DNA of 64,000 nt from DATEAV01 sp964575425 (GCA_964575425.1 CAZNRD010000010.1:1-64000), one strand, 5' to 3'; positions 33,696 to 42,334 are shown, counted from the first letter of the stretch. Made by a program: numbers and translations. The notes: a model not told the origin generated them from the letters alone.

Positions 33696-34556
33696 CTAAG
33701 CCCGCTCCTTGCGCAAGATGCGCTCCAGTTCCTGCTGGGCCAGTGCAGCGCGTTCGTCGCGCAGCAGCGGCAGCCGCGCGCGGGTGCGCTGCAGCTGTGC
33801 GAGATCGAGCTCCGACAGGACAAGGCCTTCCTGGTGGTAGGGGCCGTGCGTGAGGCACTCCCCGTTGGGAGCGAACACGGTCGCCCCGCCCCAGAAGCTC
33901 AGCCCGTCGTCAAAGCCCACGCGGTTGGTGTGTGCCACGAAGATGGTGAAGAGGCTGGCGTAAGCCTGGTTGACCAGTTCCACCCAGCGGGCCGTTCCGA
34001 GGCGATTGCTTGCGTTCAGGCCTCGCCCGGGTGAGGCCGAGATGAGGTACATCAGGTCGGCGCCGTCCAGCCACAGCAGGTAGGGCGGAGCGGCGTGCCA
34101 GAAGTCCTCGCAGATGAGCATGCCGCAGCGGCCGAAGCGGGTGTCGAAGGCGCGGATGCTCTCGCCCTGGGCGAAGAAACGTCCTTCGTCGAACAGTGCG
34201 TATGTGGGCAGGTAGACCTTGCGGTGGAGGTGAACGATCTCGCCGCGCGAGAGGTAGGCGGCGGCGATGAAGTGGCGATGCCGCGCATCTGCCTCGACAA
34301 AGCTGACGATCACGTCGAGGTCGAGGCTGGCTTGCAGCAGAGGGCGCAGGGTGGGGTCGTCGGGGGAAACGCGCAGGGCGACGCTTGGGGCGAGATCCTG
34401 GAGCAGGTAGCCCGTGAGCGACAGCTCGGGGAAGACGATCACGTCGGCGCCTTGGGCCTTCGCCCGGGCGATCCACTCCATGTGACTCTCGAGATTGGCC
34501 GCGACATCCCCGAGGCGACTGTGGAATTGGGCCAGGGCCAGTGAGAGGCGGGACAC
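33696..34556 (-). CDS. Carbon-nitrogen hydrolase, probable glutaminase partner of NadE
   Basis: Nitrilase-superfamily protein of 286 residues. The Glu-Lys-Cys triad is visible: FPELSLTGY (E44), HRKVYLPTY (K113) and MLICEDFWH (C149). The start LALAQFHSRLGDVAANLESH and the triad context strongly resemble the N-terminal glutaminase domain of glutamine-dependent NAD synthetases. It lies just before the short nadE, so the two genes look like a split version of the fused enzyme. The GTG at 34556 is preferred; the longer frame up to 34931 overlaps the gene before it. General amidase activity is the main alternative. Confidence 0.85.
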   Translation of the reverse strand: MSRLSLALAQFHSRLGDVAANLESHMEWIARAKAQGADVIVFPELSLTGYLLQDLAPSVALRVSPDDPTLRPLLQASLDLDVIVSFVEADARHRHFIAAAYLSRGEIVHLHRKVYLPTYALFDEGRFFAQGESIRAFDTRFGRCGMLICEDFWHAAPPYLLWLDGADLMYLISASPGRGLNASNRLGTARWVELVNQAYASLFTIFVAHTNRVGFDDGLSFWGGATVFAPNGECLTHGPYHQEGLVLSELDLAQLQRTRARLPLLRDERAALAQQELERILRKERA

Positions 34557-34570
34557 AGAGTTCTCAGCGG

Positions 34571-35278
34571 TCAGCGGCGCAGGGCACGCGCGGCGGCTGT
34601 TCCCAGGGAAAGGATCAGGACAGCGCCCGAGCCGATGGCATCGGTACGCGCGCCCCACAGCAGCGGAACGGGGTCTGCGCGAGCGAAGGCGAGGCCGAAC
34701 GCGAGGGCTGACACGCTGGCGAGGACGAGTGCCGCCGCCAGGCCAGCGGGTAGACGGTGGCCTTCGAGCCACACGGCCAGCATCAGGATCAGAGTGCTGG
34801 CCAGGATGCCGACAGCCTGGGTGGGCCAGCGCGGCGCCCACCATCCGAAGATGTCTGGGCTGGGCGTGGTGAGCGGGCTGGGGTTGGCGCGGCGGCCGTA
34901 GGCGCAGCCGTCCAGCATGCAGCCCGCCCAAGAGACAAGTGCCATGATGGCGGCGGGCACGGCCAGGGCGTCGGCCAGGGACCAGAAGGACTGGCGGCGC
35001 GAGGCGGCGAAGATCGCCAGACCTGCGACAGCGCCCAGCGCGCCCGCGGAGCCGCTCAATCCGCCTTGCCAGAACCAGAAAGTTTCAATCGGCCGGACGG
35101 CGTAGTAGGAGAAGTGAGCGATGACGAAGCCGAGGCGGGCGCCGCACAGGCCTCCGGCAAGCGCGGCCAGGGCCGCGTCGACGTTGGGGATCGCCTCACG
35201 CTCTGTCCGGCCCCACGCGAGCCATGCCAGCGAAGCCGCCACTCCCAGGATCAGCAAGACCGGGTAAGTGCCGTTCAC
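34571..35278 (-). CDS. Divergent Lgt-like membrane protein
   Basis: Membrane protein of 235 residues with about seven hydrophobic segments. The stretch FWQGGLSGSAGALGAVAG and the following WAGCMLDGCAYGRRANPSP recall the Gly-rich and GRIGNF/WGR regions of prolipoprotein diacylglyceryl transferase. The usual His-Gly and Asn residues are not clearly retained, so it may be a paralogue rather than the standard enzyme. Lipoproteins do occur in the window (50296, 55325), so the cell needs a true Lgt somewhere. The GTG at 35278 is the likely start, with GAGG upstream. It heads the nitrilase-nadE operon with a 14-bp gap. Confidence 0.6.
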   Translation of the reverse strand: MNGTYPVLLILGVAASLAWLAWGRTEREAIPNVDAALAALAGGLCGARLGFVIAHFSYYAVRPIETFWFWQGGLSGSAGALGAVAGLAIFAASRRQSFWSLADALAVPAAIMALVSWAGCMLDGCAYGRRANPSPLTTPSPDIFGWWAPRWPTQAVGILASTLILMLAVWLEGHRLPAGLAAALVLASVSALAFGLAFARADPVPLLWGARTDAIGSGAVLILSLGTAAARALRR

Positions 35279-35339
35279 GCGCCTATCCTCGGCGGCTAAT
35301 GATACCACCGCACAGGTCCTGCGCATCGCGTGCCGGATG

Positions 35340-35345
35340 TATAAT
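35340..35345 (+). promoter_or_regulatory. -10 element for the GNAT gene at 35372
   Basis: TATAAT lies 27 bp before the start codon, with GGAG at 35361-35364. No clear -35 is visible. A minus-strand TATCAT (35304-35299) may serve the divergent Lgt-like gene. Confidence 0.5.
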
Positions 35346-35371
35346 CGGTGCGCCCTCCCCGGAGATCTCCG

Positions 35372-36526
35372 ATGTCCGAAGTGACAGTCGCCCCGGTCCG
35401 GAACGAGGCCGAGTTGATGGCCTTCATTCAGTTTCCTTGGGAGGTGTATCGCCAAGACCGCCACTGGGTCCCGCCTCTCATCTCGGAGCGTCGCGCGTTT
35501 CTCGATCGAGAGAAGAACCCGTTTTTCCAGCACGCGCGGGCGGAGTACTTCCTGGCGCGGCAGGGAGAGGAAGTGGTGGGCACGGTCGCGGCCTTCACGA
35601 ATGATCTGTACAACCAGTTTCAGGGCGTGAACACTGGCTTCTTCGGGTTCTTTGAAGTGCTGGACCTGCCGCAGGTGGCGGCCTCGCTGCTGACGGCTGC
35701 TGAAGGCTGGGCGCGCAGCGCCGGGCATGAGACGCTGCTCGGTCCGGCGCAGTTCTCGACAAACGATGAATGCGGCCTATTGGTGGATGGCTTTGACGAC
35801 CCCCCGCGCATCCTGATGACCTACAACCCGCCCCGCTATCGCGACTACCTCGAGGCTGCCGGTTACACCAAGGCCATGGACCTCTGGGCCTACGCGCTGC
35901 CGCTTGATGTCTTCGGCTCGTCAACGGAGCGACTCCCGGCCAAACTGCTGCGGGTGGCGCAGAAGGTGGAGCGCCAGGGGAAATTCACCGTGCGTCGGCT
36001 GGACATGAGGCATTTCGAGCGGGAGGTTGATGCTGTCAAGGAGGTCTACAACCGCTCCTGGGAACACAATTGGGGCTTCGTCCCGATGACGGATCCCGAG
36101 TTCGACCATCTTGGCCGACAGCTGAAGTCGATCGCTGATCCCGACCTGGTGGTGATCGTCGAACGTGAAGGAAAGTCGGTTGGCTTCGGCCTGACCCTGC
36201 CGGACCTGAATCAACCCCTGTTGCGGGCGTATCCCCGGCCAGGCACGCCCGAGCTGGCCACCATGCTCAAGCTCCTGTGGCACTGGAAGGTGATGAGGCG
36301 CATCGAATGGATGCGCGTCTTCGCCCTCGGCGTGCTGCCTGAGCATCGCGGCCAGGGCGTCGATGCGTTGATGTACTATGAGACGGCCAAGAGCGCCTTC
36401 CGCAAGGGTTTCAGACGATGCGAGATGAGCTGGATTCTCGAGAACAACGTGATGATGAATCGGGCGATCGAGTTCCTGGGGGGCAAGGTCTACAAGACAT
36501 ACCGCTTCTACGAGAAGCGGTTGTAG
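35372..36526 (+). CDS. GNAT-fold acetyltransferase-like protein
   Basis: Protein of 384 residues with N-terminal and C-terminal GNAT-like halves. The N-terminal half has YFLARQGEEVVGTVAAFTND, a typical GNAT strand pair. The C-terminal half ends with FALGVLPEHRGQGVDALMYYET, with the acetyl-CoA-binding RGQGV loop, and NVMMNRAIEFLGGKVYKTYRFYEK at the end. This large form is common in bacteria without a known acceptor. Substrate is unknown. The ATG at 35372 follows GGAG by 7 bases. It appears to be monocistronic with a 90-bp gap before the NfeD gene. Confidence 0.82.
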   Translation: MSEVTVAPVRNEAELMAFIQFPWEVYRQDRHWVPPLISERRAFLDREKNPFFQHARAEYFLARQGEEVVGTVAAFTNDLYNQFQGVNTGFFGFFEVLDLPQVAASLLTAAEGWARSAGHETLLGPAQFSTNDECGLLVDGFDDPPRILMTYNPPRYRDYLEAAGYTKAMDLWAYALPLDVFGSSTERLPAKLLRVAQKVERQGKFTVRRLDMRHFEREVDAVKEVYNRSWEHNWGFVPMTDPEFDHLGRQLKSIADPDLVVIVEREGKSVGFGLTLPDLNQPLLRAYPRPGTPELATMLKLLWHWKVMRRIEWMRVFALGVLPEHRGQGVDALMYYETAKSAFRKGFRRCEMSWILENNVMMNRAIEFLGGKVYKTYRFYEKRL

Positions 36527-36615
36527 ATGTCGGCGGAATGTCGGCGTCCTGGCATGTGGCCGAGCGGTGTTGGCTGTAGGCTCAGGGCAGGCTTGCCTGC
36601 GGAGGGCAGGATTCG

Positions 36616-37218
36616 ATGACCTTGCTGCAGTCCCCGATGCTCCCCAACGTGGTCTATCTGCTGCTGGTGGGAGGCCTGTGGTTGGCGGCGACGGCGCTGG
36701 TCGTGCCAGGCAGCGGCGTACTGGAGGCCCTTGCGGTTATGGCCCTGGCCGGCGCCGGCGTGGGCATGGCCTACATCCCGGTCAACCCGTGGGCAGTGGG
36801 CGCGCTGGTGACCGGAGCGGGGTTCTTTGGGCTGTCCTTGTGGAGACGGCGGGAAGCGCTGTGGCTGGCGCTGGCGGCCGTGGCCATCAGTCTGGGCTCG
36901 GCATTTCTCTTCCGCGTCGAGACGGGCCAGCCGGCGGTACACCCGCTTGTGGCTGTGACGGTCTCGCTCCTGACAGTGGGTTTCTTCTGGCTGGCGATCC
37001 GCAAGGCGCTGATTGCCAGCCAGGCCCGGCCTATCATCGACCCCGAAACAGTGGTGGGGCAGGTGGGCGAAGCGCGTACCCCGCTGGACCCCACCGGCTC
37101 GGTGTACGTGGCTGGCGAGTTGTGGACGGGGCGCTGCCGGACGTCGCTGCCGGAAGGGAGGTGCGTGCGCGTTGTGAGCAGGGATGGATTGATTCTGATC
37201 GTGGAATCCGCCGAGTGA
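36616..37218 (+). CDS. NfeD-like membrane protein
   Basis: Protein of 200 residues with about four membrane segments and a C-terminal soluble beta-barrel (OB-like) domain beginning near residue 135. The barrel carries VGQVGEARTPLDPTGSVYVAGELWTG, a strong NfeD-family signature. NfeD proteins usually pair with SPFH-domain proteins, as here: the stomatin-like gene begins 23 bp downstream. The pair is thought to organise membrane microdomains. GGAGGG precedes the ATG at 36616. Confidence 0.9.
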   Translation: MTLLQSPMLPNVVYLLLVGGLWLAATALVVPGSGVLEALAVMALAGAGVGMAYIPVNPWAVGALVTGAGFFGLSLWRRREALWLALAAVAISLGSAFLFRVETGQPAVHPLVAVTVSLLTVGFFWLAIRKALIASQARPIIDPETVVGQVGEARTPLDPTGSVYVAGELWTGRCRTSLPEGRCVRVVSRDGLILIVESAE

Positions 37219-37241
37219 AAGGGGACAAGGAGAGGGATGAC

Positions 37242-38174
37242 ATGAACGCGAACGCATGGCTGGCACCGCTGGCTCAGGCCGGCACACTGTCGTACCTGGG
37301 GCTGTGTCTGGTGGGCGCCGTCCTGGTGTTGGGCGTGATGATCCTGGGCAGTGCCATTCGCATCGTGCAGGAGTATGAACGGCTGGTCGTCTTCCGCCTA
37401 GGGCGCTGCATTGGGCAGAAGGGGCCGGGGCTGGTGTTGCTGATCCCCTTTATCGATCAGGGGCGGCGCGTCGACCTGCGTGAGCTGGTGCGCGAGATCC
37501 CTCACCAGACCTCGATCACCAAGGACAATGCTCCGATCGCCATCGACTTCATCTGGTACTACAAGGTGGTGGACGCCGTGATGAGCGTCCTGCAGGTGGG
37601 CAACTTTGAGGCGGCGGCGCAGGGCATGGCCACCACGACGCTGCGCTCGGTCATAGGCGGCATTTTGCTCGATGAAGTCCTTTCCCAGCGGGAGCACATC
37701 AATCAGACCTTGCGGACAAAGCTCGACGAGGTCACGGAGCGTTGGGGCGTGAAGGTGACGAACGTCGAGATACGCGAGATCATCCCGCCGCGCGAGGTGC
37801 AGGAGGCGATGAACCGCCAGATGTCGGCGGAGCGCAACCGCCGGGCGGTAGTCACGGAGTCGACCGGCACGCGCGAGGCGGCTGTCAATGTGGCTGAAGG
37901 CGAGAAGCAGGCGGCCATTCTCAAGGCGGAAGGCCAGAAGCAGGCCAACATCCTGGTGGCCGAAGGGGAGCGCCAAGCGCAGCTGCTGCGAGCCGAAGGC
38001 TTCGCCGCTGCGCTCGAACGCATCTACGGCGTCGCCCACACGGTCGATCAGAAGACGATGACGCTGCAGTACTTCGAGACGTTGAAGGCAATGGGTGCCA
38101 GCCCGGCGACCAAGTTTGTCTTCCCGATGGAGTTCACTAGTCTGCTTGAGACATTCCGCAAGGGCGGAGCCTAG
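37242..38174 (+). CDS. SPFH-domain stomatin/slipin-like membrane protein
   Basis: Protein of 310 residues with an N-terminal membrane segment (about 18-40) and a long SPFH domain starting AIRIVQEYERLVVFRLGRC. The segment DLREIPHQTSITKDNAPI-like (LREL then VREIPHQTSITKDN) is characteristic of slipins. A C-terminal Ala/Glu/Lys-rich coiled coil (near 205-265) with repeated AEGEKQAAILKAEGQKQA supports oligomerisation. With NfeD it likely builds a membrane-raft scaffold. AAGGAGAGG precedes the ATG at 37242. Confidence 0.93.
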   Translation: MNANAWLAPLAQAGTLSYLGLCLVGAVLVLGVMILGSAIRIVQEYERLVVFRLGRCIGQKGPGLVLLIPFIDQGRRVDLRELVREIPHQTSITKDNAPIAIDFIWYYKVVDAVMSVLQVGNFEAAAQGMATTTLRSVIGGILLDEVLSQREHINQTLRTKLDEVTERWGVKVTNVEIREIIPPREVQEAMNRQMSAERNRRAVVTESTGTREAAVNVAEGEKQAAILKAEGQKQANILVAEGERQAQLLRAEGFAAALERIYGVAHTVDQKTMTLQYFETLKAMGASPATKFVFPMEFTSLLETFRKGGA

Positions 38175-38183
38175 CTGCGGAAG

Positions 38184-38669
38184 TTGGCCACCAACGTCTG
38201 TCGACGAACGGAGATCCTGCCTGCGACGTGGCGGGATTTCCGTCCAGTGATGGCTCTGGAGAAGATCTGCTTTCCGGGCGATGTCTGGCCGTGGTTCGAC
38301 ATCCTGGCGGCGCTGACCTTCCCGGAGACGGTGCGACTGAAGGCTGTGCTGGGCGGCCGGGTCGTGGGCTTCGTCATCGGGGATCGCCGCCAGCGCGCGG
38401 AGGTGGGATGGATAGCCTCCATCGGTGTGCATCCTGAGCTGAGGCGCAACGGCATCGGCAGCAAGCTGCTGGTCGCCTGTGAGCGAGAGCTGGGCACCGC
38501 CTGCGTCCGCCTGACGCTGCGTCCCTCAAACGTGGGTGCCTTGCGCCTGTATCAGGCAAGCGGCTACATCGAGATCGACCGCATCGATCGTTACTATCAC
38601 AATGGCGAGGGAGCGATTGTGATGGAGAAGGTCCTGGTGCCGTCGGCGGAGAAGGGCACCGAGAAGTAA
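38184..38669 (+). CDS. GNAT family N-acetyltransferase (RimI-like)
   Basis: Protein of 161 residues with a complete GNAT core: acetyl-CoA-binding loop RRNGIGSKLL in GVHPELRRNGIGSKL, followed by LTLRPSNVGALRLYQASGYIE, typical of RimI-type protein N-acetyltransferases. The substrate may be ribosomal or other protein N-termini, but this is not shown. The start is uncertain: TTG at 38184 lies 9 bp after the SPFH stop and has no good binding site, so a downstream start (for example the ATG at 38250) is possible. Confidence 0.82.
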   Translation: MATNVCRRTEILPATWRDFRPVMALEKICFPGDVWPWFDILAALTFPETVRLKAVLGGRVVGFVIGDRRQRAEVGWIASIGVHPELRRNGIGSKLLVACERELGTACVRLTLRPSNVGALRLYQASGYIEIDRIDRYYHNGEGAIVMEKVLVPSAEKGTEK

Positions 38670-38731
38670 GCTGGGGCATGCCACGCTCTGGCCCCGGTTC
38701 CAGAGGAAACGTCCGCTCGGGCCAGACGGCT

Positions 38732-38760
38732 TTGACTGGCCGCGGCCGGTCTGGTAGAAT
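38732..38760 (+). promoter_or_regulatory. Sigma70-type promoter for rplI
   Basis: TTGACT (38732-38737), a 17-base spacer and TAGAAT (38755-38760) form a strong promoter. Transcription near 38767 gives a leader of about 73 nt containing the hairpin at 38791-38813. Confidence 0.75.
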
Positions 38761-38790
38761 ATGACTCACAGGGCGTTGTACCCTTCGCCC

Positions 38791-38813
38791 TTGAGCGCCC
38801 CATCGGCGCTCAA
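38791..38813 (+). promoter_or_regulatory. Perfect hairpin in the rplI leader
   Basis: A 9-bp perfect stem (TTGAGCGCC/GGCGCTCAA) with a five-base loop lies in the 5' leader of rplI, ending 26 bp before the start codon. It has no T-run. It could be a protein-binding control site or a stability element; no known L9 leader motif is recognised. Confidence 0.5.
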
Positions 38814-38839
38814 ACTTTGCAGAAAGGGCTTGGATCCCC

Positions 38840-39436
38840 ATGAAAGTCCTCCTGTTGAAAGACGTCTACAAGCTGGGCCGCGCGGGCGACGTCAAGAAGG
38901 TCGCCGACGGCTACGGCCGCAACTACCTGATCCCTCAGGGGCTGGCCGTCCTGGCAACGCCCGGGGCGCTGAAGCAGGCTGAGTACATTCAGCGCACGGC
39001 GGCCGTGCAGCGCCAACGCCTGAACCAGGAACTCGGCTCAGTGGCGCAGCGCCTGCAGGGCTTGAAGCTGGTCTTCCCGGCTAAGGCTGGCGAGACCGGC
39101 AAGCTGTATGGCTCGATCACCACGACGATGATTGCCGAAGCCATCGAGCGCCAGACCGGAGCCAAGGTCGAACGCAAGCAGATCGACAGTCAGCCGATCA
39201 AGACCCTCGGTGTCCACACCGTGCGCGTTCGCCTGACGATCGACTTGGTGCCCGAGATGACTGTGCTCATCCACCGCGAGGGTGAGGCACCTGAAACGGC
39301 GTATGCGGAGGCCGAGAAGGCGGCGGAGGCGGCGCGCGCGGGCGAGTTTGCTGAGCTGGAGGCCGCACTGGAGGCAGAGCAGGCCCCCGAGGCCCCCGCT
39401 GAAGGCGCCAGCGAGGCTGAACCAGACGCCATCTGA
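38840..39436 (+). CDS. rplI: Large ribosomal subunit protein bL9
   Basis: Ribosomal protein bL9 of 198 residues. The N-terminal RNA-binding domain begins MKVLLLKDVYKLGRAGDVKK, followed by the signature VADGYGRNYLIPQGLAV and a long connecting helix. The C-terminal domain ends near residue 150. An Ala/Glu-rich tail of about 45 residues extends beyond the usual length of about 150. It stands apart from rpsF-ssb-rpsR, its common partners, and is followed after 86 bp by rodZ. Its promoter and leader hairpin are listed separately. Confidence 0.96.
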   Translation: MKVLLLKDVYKLGRAGDVKKVADGYGRNYLIPQGLAVLATPGALKQAEYIQRTAAVQRQRLNQELGSVAQRLQGLKLVFPAKAGETGKLYGSITTTMIAEAIERQTGAKVERKQIDSQPIKTLGVHTVRVRLTIDLVPEMTVLIHREGEAPETAYAEAEKAAEAARAGEFAELEAALEAEQAPEAPAEGASEAEPDAI

Positions 39437-39522
39437 GAGGCCTGATCCCGAGGCACACATCCAAGGCAGCGTCTGGGTGCAGCGGGTTTCCTGCCGCGGG
39501 CGCTGTCTGCGCGAAGGCGGCG

Positions 39523-40440
39523 ATGACGGAAATCGGCCGAGCCCTGAAGGATGCGCGCGAGCGACTGGGCCTGACGCTGGAAGAGGCTGAGCGCGCCACG
39601 CGCATCCGCATCCACAACCTCAGAGCGCTGGAGGCTGGCGACCTCGCGGCGCTGCCGTCGCCGGTGCAGGCGCGTGGCTTCCTCAAGAACTACGCTGAGT
39701 TCCTGGGGCTGGACGCCGACGGCCTCTTGTTGCAGTACGCCGATGCAATCCAGGCCCGCCGCCCCCGCTTCGGGAGGTCGGCTGCGCAGGGAGAAGGCAG
39801 CCCGCGCCCCTCGGTCCGTCTGCGCACGCGTCGGCCGCGCTGGCTGTCGACGGACTTGTTCATCGCTACGGGCATCATCCTGGCGGTCGTGGTCGTGCTT
39901 GTCTGGGGGATCGGCCGGGTGATGGCGGCCGTGGGCGAACGGACGCGCGCTGCCGTCGCCTCCGTTCCTGGCGCCACTCCGAGCCCGACCGCGACAGGCA
40001 CGCCCTCGCTGCTCGAGGCTCCGGAACTTCCGACCCTCGCGGCTCCTGCTTCCTCCAACCCCACCGCTACGCTCCCCGCACTCAATCTCGGCGGTGCCGG
40101 GGTCAACCTGCGCCTCGTCGTGGAGAGGAGCGCCTGGTTGAGCGTGGCGCTGGATGGGCGCGAGGTCCTTCGCGGCCGCGTCGCCCCGGGCCAGATCCTC
40201 GATTATCAGGCAGATCAGCAGATCGAGGTGATCACCGGCAACGGGGCCGGATTGCGTGCGTTCTACAACGGACAGGACCTGGGAACGCTGGGCGACCTGG
40301 GCGAGGTGATCATCCGTCAGTGGACGCTGCAGGGCATCGTCACCCCAACCGCCACCCAGACCCGAACGCCCACCGTCACCCCGCGCGTCACTCCCACCCC
40401 CTCACCCGCCGCCAGTGCAACGCCAGTCACGGGGGGCTGA
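39523..40440 (+). CDS. RodZ-like helix-turn-helix membrane protein
   Basis: Protein of 305 residues with RodZ architecture. An N-terminal HTH domain (about 1-70) opens IGRALKDARERLGLTLEEAE and includes RALEAGDLAALPSPVQARGFL. A basic segment and one membrane helix (about 108-130) follow, then a Ser/Thr/Pro-rich linker and a C-terminal extracytoplasmic beta domain (about 195-275) of the DUF4115 type. The tail is Thr/Pro-rich. RodZ links MreB to the cell wall machinery in rods, but such proteins also occur where MreB has not been seen. The stop is one base before the rimO ATG. Confidence 0.85.
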   Translation: MTEIGRALKDARERLGLTLEEAERATRIRIHNLRALEAGDLAALPSPVQARGFLKNYAEFLGLDADGLLLQYADAIQARRPRFGRSAAQGEGSPRPSVRLRTRRPRWLSTDLFIATGIILAVVVVLVWGIGRVMAAVGERTRAAVASVPGATPSPTATGTPSLLEAPELPTLAAPASSNPTATLPALNLGGAGVNLRLVVERSAWLSVALDGREVLRGRVAPGQILDYQADQQIEVITGNGAGLRAFYNGQDLGTLGDLGEVIIRQWTLQGIVTPTATQTRTPTVTPRVTPTPSPAASATPVTGG

Positions 40441-40441
40441 G

Positions 40442-41779
40442 ATGAGCCGTCCGCTCGTTCATGTGGTCTCTCTCGGCTGCGCCAAGAACTTGGTCGATTC
40501 GCAGTCAATGCTCCATCTGCTGCAATGCGCCGGATACGGCCAGGCGCATGCGGTCGAGGAGGCGGATATCCTCCTCGTGAACACGTGCGGCTTCATCACC
40601 CCCGCCAAAGAGGAGTCGCTGACGGTGCTGCGCCTGCTGGCTGCCGGCAAGCGCAACGGACAGCTGCTCATCGCCGCCGGCTGCCTGACGCAGCGGTACG
40701 GCGCAGGACTTGCCCACCTCGTCCCCGGCCTGGACGCAATGCTGGGCACTCGCCGCTGGGCCGACCTTGTGGATGTGGTGCGGCGCCTGCGTGGCAGGCG
40801 TCATTCCGAGCCGCTGTGTCACGTGCCTGAGGCGTCGACCTCGGTGATGGAAGCAGGTGGCGTGCCTCGTTCGGCGGTGCAGGGGGCAAGCGCCTACCTG
40901 AAGATCGCAGATGGCTGCCGGCGTCCATGCGCTTTCTGTGCCATCCCACTCATCAAGGGGCGGGCGATCAGTCGGGCGCCGCAGGCCATCCTGGCGGAGG
41001 CAAGGCGACTGCAATCCTCCGGCGCGCGGGAATTGATCCTGATTTCCCAGGACACAACCGACTACGGGAATGACTTGGGGATGAGAGATGGCTTGCCGGA
41101 ACTGCTCGAGTCGCTCGTGCGCGAGGTCCCAGAGATCGACTGGATCCGCCTGATGTATGCCTACCCCGGTGCGATCAGCGACCGGCTGATCGACACCATG
41201 GTCGCCCATCCTCAGATTCTGCCGTATCTCGACCTTCCCTTGCAGCACTCGCACCCGGAGATGCTCCGGCGGATGAGACGCCCGGCGAATGTGGAGTGGG
41301 TCCGGCGGACGCTGGGAAAGATGCGCGCTGCCATGCCCGACCTAGCCGTTCGCACCACCTTCCTCGTGGGTTATCCGGGCGAGGGCGAGGAGGAGTTCGC
41401 CGCTCTCCTGGATTTCATCACCGAGATGCGCTTTGATCGGGTCGGCGTCTTTCCATTCTGGTTCGAGCCGGGAACCGCAAGCGAGATGCTGGGGGATCCA
41501 ATCTCCTCGAGCCTCAAGGAGGAGCGCCGGGCTCAGCTGATGGCGCGCCAGCAGGCGATTTCGCTGGAGAAGAACCAGGCCTTCGTTGGCAGGGTGCTGT
41601 CGGTCCTCATCGAGGGGAGCGGGGACGGCATCTCGGTTGGTCGTTCGTATCGGGATGCACCGGAGATCGATGGCCTTGTGATCGTGGAAGGAGAGTCGCC
41701 GGTGGGTGAGATGGTTCGGGTGCGCATTACAGCTGCACTGCCCTACGATCTGACCGGCGTCCCCGAGGCCGCGGGCTGA
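40442..41779 (+). CDS. rimO: Ribosomal protein uS12 methylthiotransferase RimO
   Basis: Radical SAM enzyme of 445 residues that adds a methylthio group to Asp88-89 of ribosomal protein uS12. The N-terminal UPF0004 domain has VSLGCAKNLVDSQSMLHLL and cluster cysteines C13, C49 and C83. The radical SAM motif is in DGCRRPCAFCAIPLIKGR (CxxxCxxC). A TRAM-like C-terminal domain follows GRVLSVLIEG. The start LGCAKNLVDS separates RimO from MiaB. The ATG at 40442 lies one base after rodZ's stop, behind GGGGG. With rplI upstream, the operon is linked to ribosome function. Confidence 0.94.
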   Translation: MSRPLVHVVSLGCAKNLVDSQSMLHLLQCAGYGQAHAVEEADILLVNTCGFITPAKEESLTVLRLLAAGKRNGQLLIAAGCLTQRYGAGLAHLVPGLDAMLGTRRWADLVDVVRRLRGRRHSEPLCHVPEASTSVMEAGGVPRSAVQGASAYLKIADGCRRPCAFCAIPLIKGRAISRAPQAILAEARRLQSSGARELILISQDTTDYGNDLGMRDGLPELLESLVREVPEIDWIRLMYAYPGAISDRLIDTMVAHPQILPYLDLPLQHSHPEMLRRMRRPANVEWVRRTLGKMRAAMPDLAVRTTFLVGYPGEGEEEFAALLDFITEMRFDRVGVFPFWFEPGTASEMLGDPISSSLKEERRAQLMARQQAISLEKNQAFVGRVLSVLIEGSGDGISVGRSYRDAPEIDGLVIVEGESPVGEMVRVRITAALPYDLTGVPEAAG

Positions 41780-41852
41780 CAGCTTCCTGGGGTTGTGTGC
41801 TGCTTGCCGAGGGCATGGGTTGTGAGAGCGCGGGCACGATCCGGCCGAGCGC

Positions 41853-42191
41853 CTAGTCGGGCGGGTTGAGCTCGTGGTCGCCCTCGACCTCGCGCCATTC
41901 GGCATCGATGACCGAGGTCAGAGCCTGCATGTGCTCGGCGACGACTTCGGGTGGGCAGAGCTCGACGAAGAGGTAGGCCAGGAGCCAGATCATCGCCGCG
42001 TCGTCGACCGGGCCGGGGACCAGATCGGGCACAAGAAGGTAGGCCAGGGAACCCAGCGGCAGGAGCTTGAGCAGGGGGCTGACCCGGCGGTCGGCCATCA
42101 GCCGCAGGATGAGCTTGATGCGAACGGCCAGCTCATGGAACACGCCGCTGCTGGAACCGCGAACAAGATCGCGACGGGGCTCGTGGCTCAT
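41853..42191 (-). CDS. YkvA/DUF1232 family membrane protein
   Basis: Small protein of 112 residues with the DUF1232 core: KLILRLMADRRVSPLLKLLPLGSLAYLLVPDLVPGPVDDAAMIW. A membrane-inserted hairpin covers about residues 43-75. The C-terminal third is acidic (EWREVEGDHELNPPD). Function of the family is unknown; some members affect envelope properties. The ATG at 42191 follows GGAGG, and a TATAAT lies only 15 bp upstream. It diverges from moaA. Confidence 0.87.
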   Translation of the reverse strand: MSHEPRRDLVRGSSSGVFHELAVRIKLILRLMADRRVSPLLKLLPLGSLAYLLVPDLVPGPVDDAAMIWLLAYLFVELCPPEVVAEHMQALTSVIDAEWREVEGDHELNPPD

Positions 42192-42206
42192 GGTGCCTCC
42201 GCTGGC

Positions 42207-42212
42207 ATTATA
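42207..42212 (-). promoter_or_regulatory. -10 element for the ykvA-like gene
   Basis: TATAAT on the minus strand, 15 bp before the ATG. Transcription should begin near 42200, at the GGAGG site itself, giving a leader of about 9 nt. No clear -35 is visible. Confidence 0.55.
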
Positions 42213-42274
42213 CCGCCGCAGCTGGTTCCGAGTCTGGGAGGGCCAGAGAGGATACGGGGGCCGGGAAGAGCCCG

Positions 42275-42303
42275 TTGTGAAGCCTGCCTGCCCATGGTAG
42301 CAT
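42275..42303 (+). promoter_or_regulatory. Possible promoter for moaA
   Basis: TTGTGA (42275-42280), a 17-base spacer and TAGCAT (42298-42303) lie 31 bp before the moaA ATG. The match is moderate. Confidence 0.45.
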
Positions 42304-42334
42304 AAGCATAGTCCACCGGGAGACGTGGCTGCCA

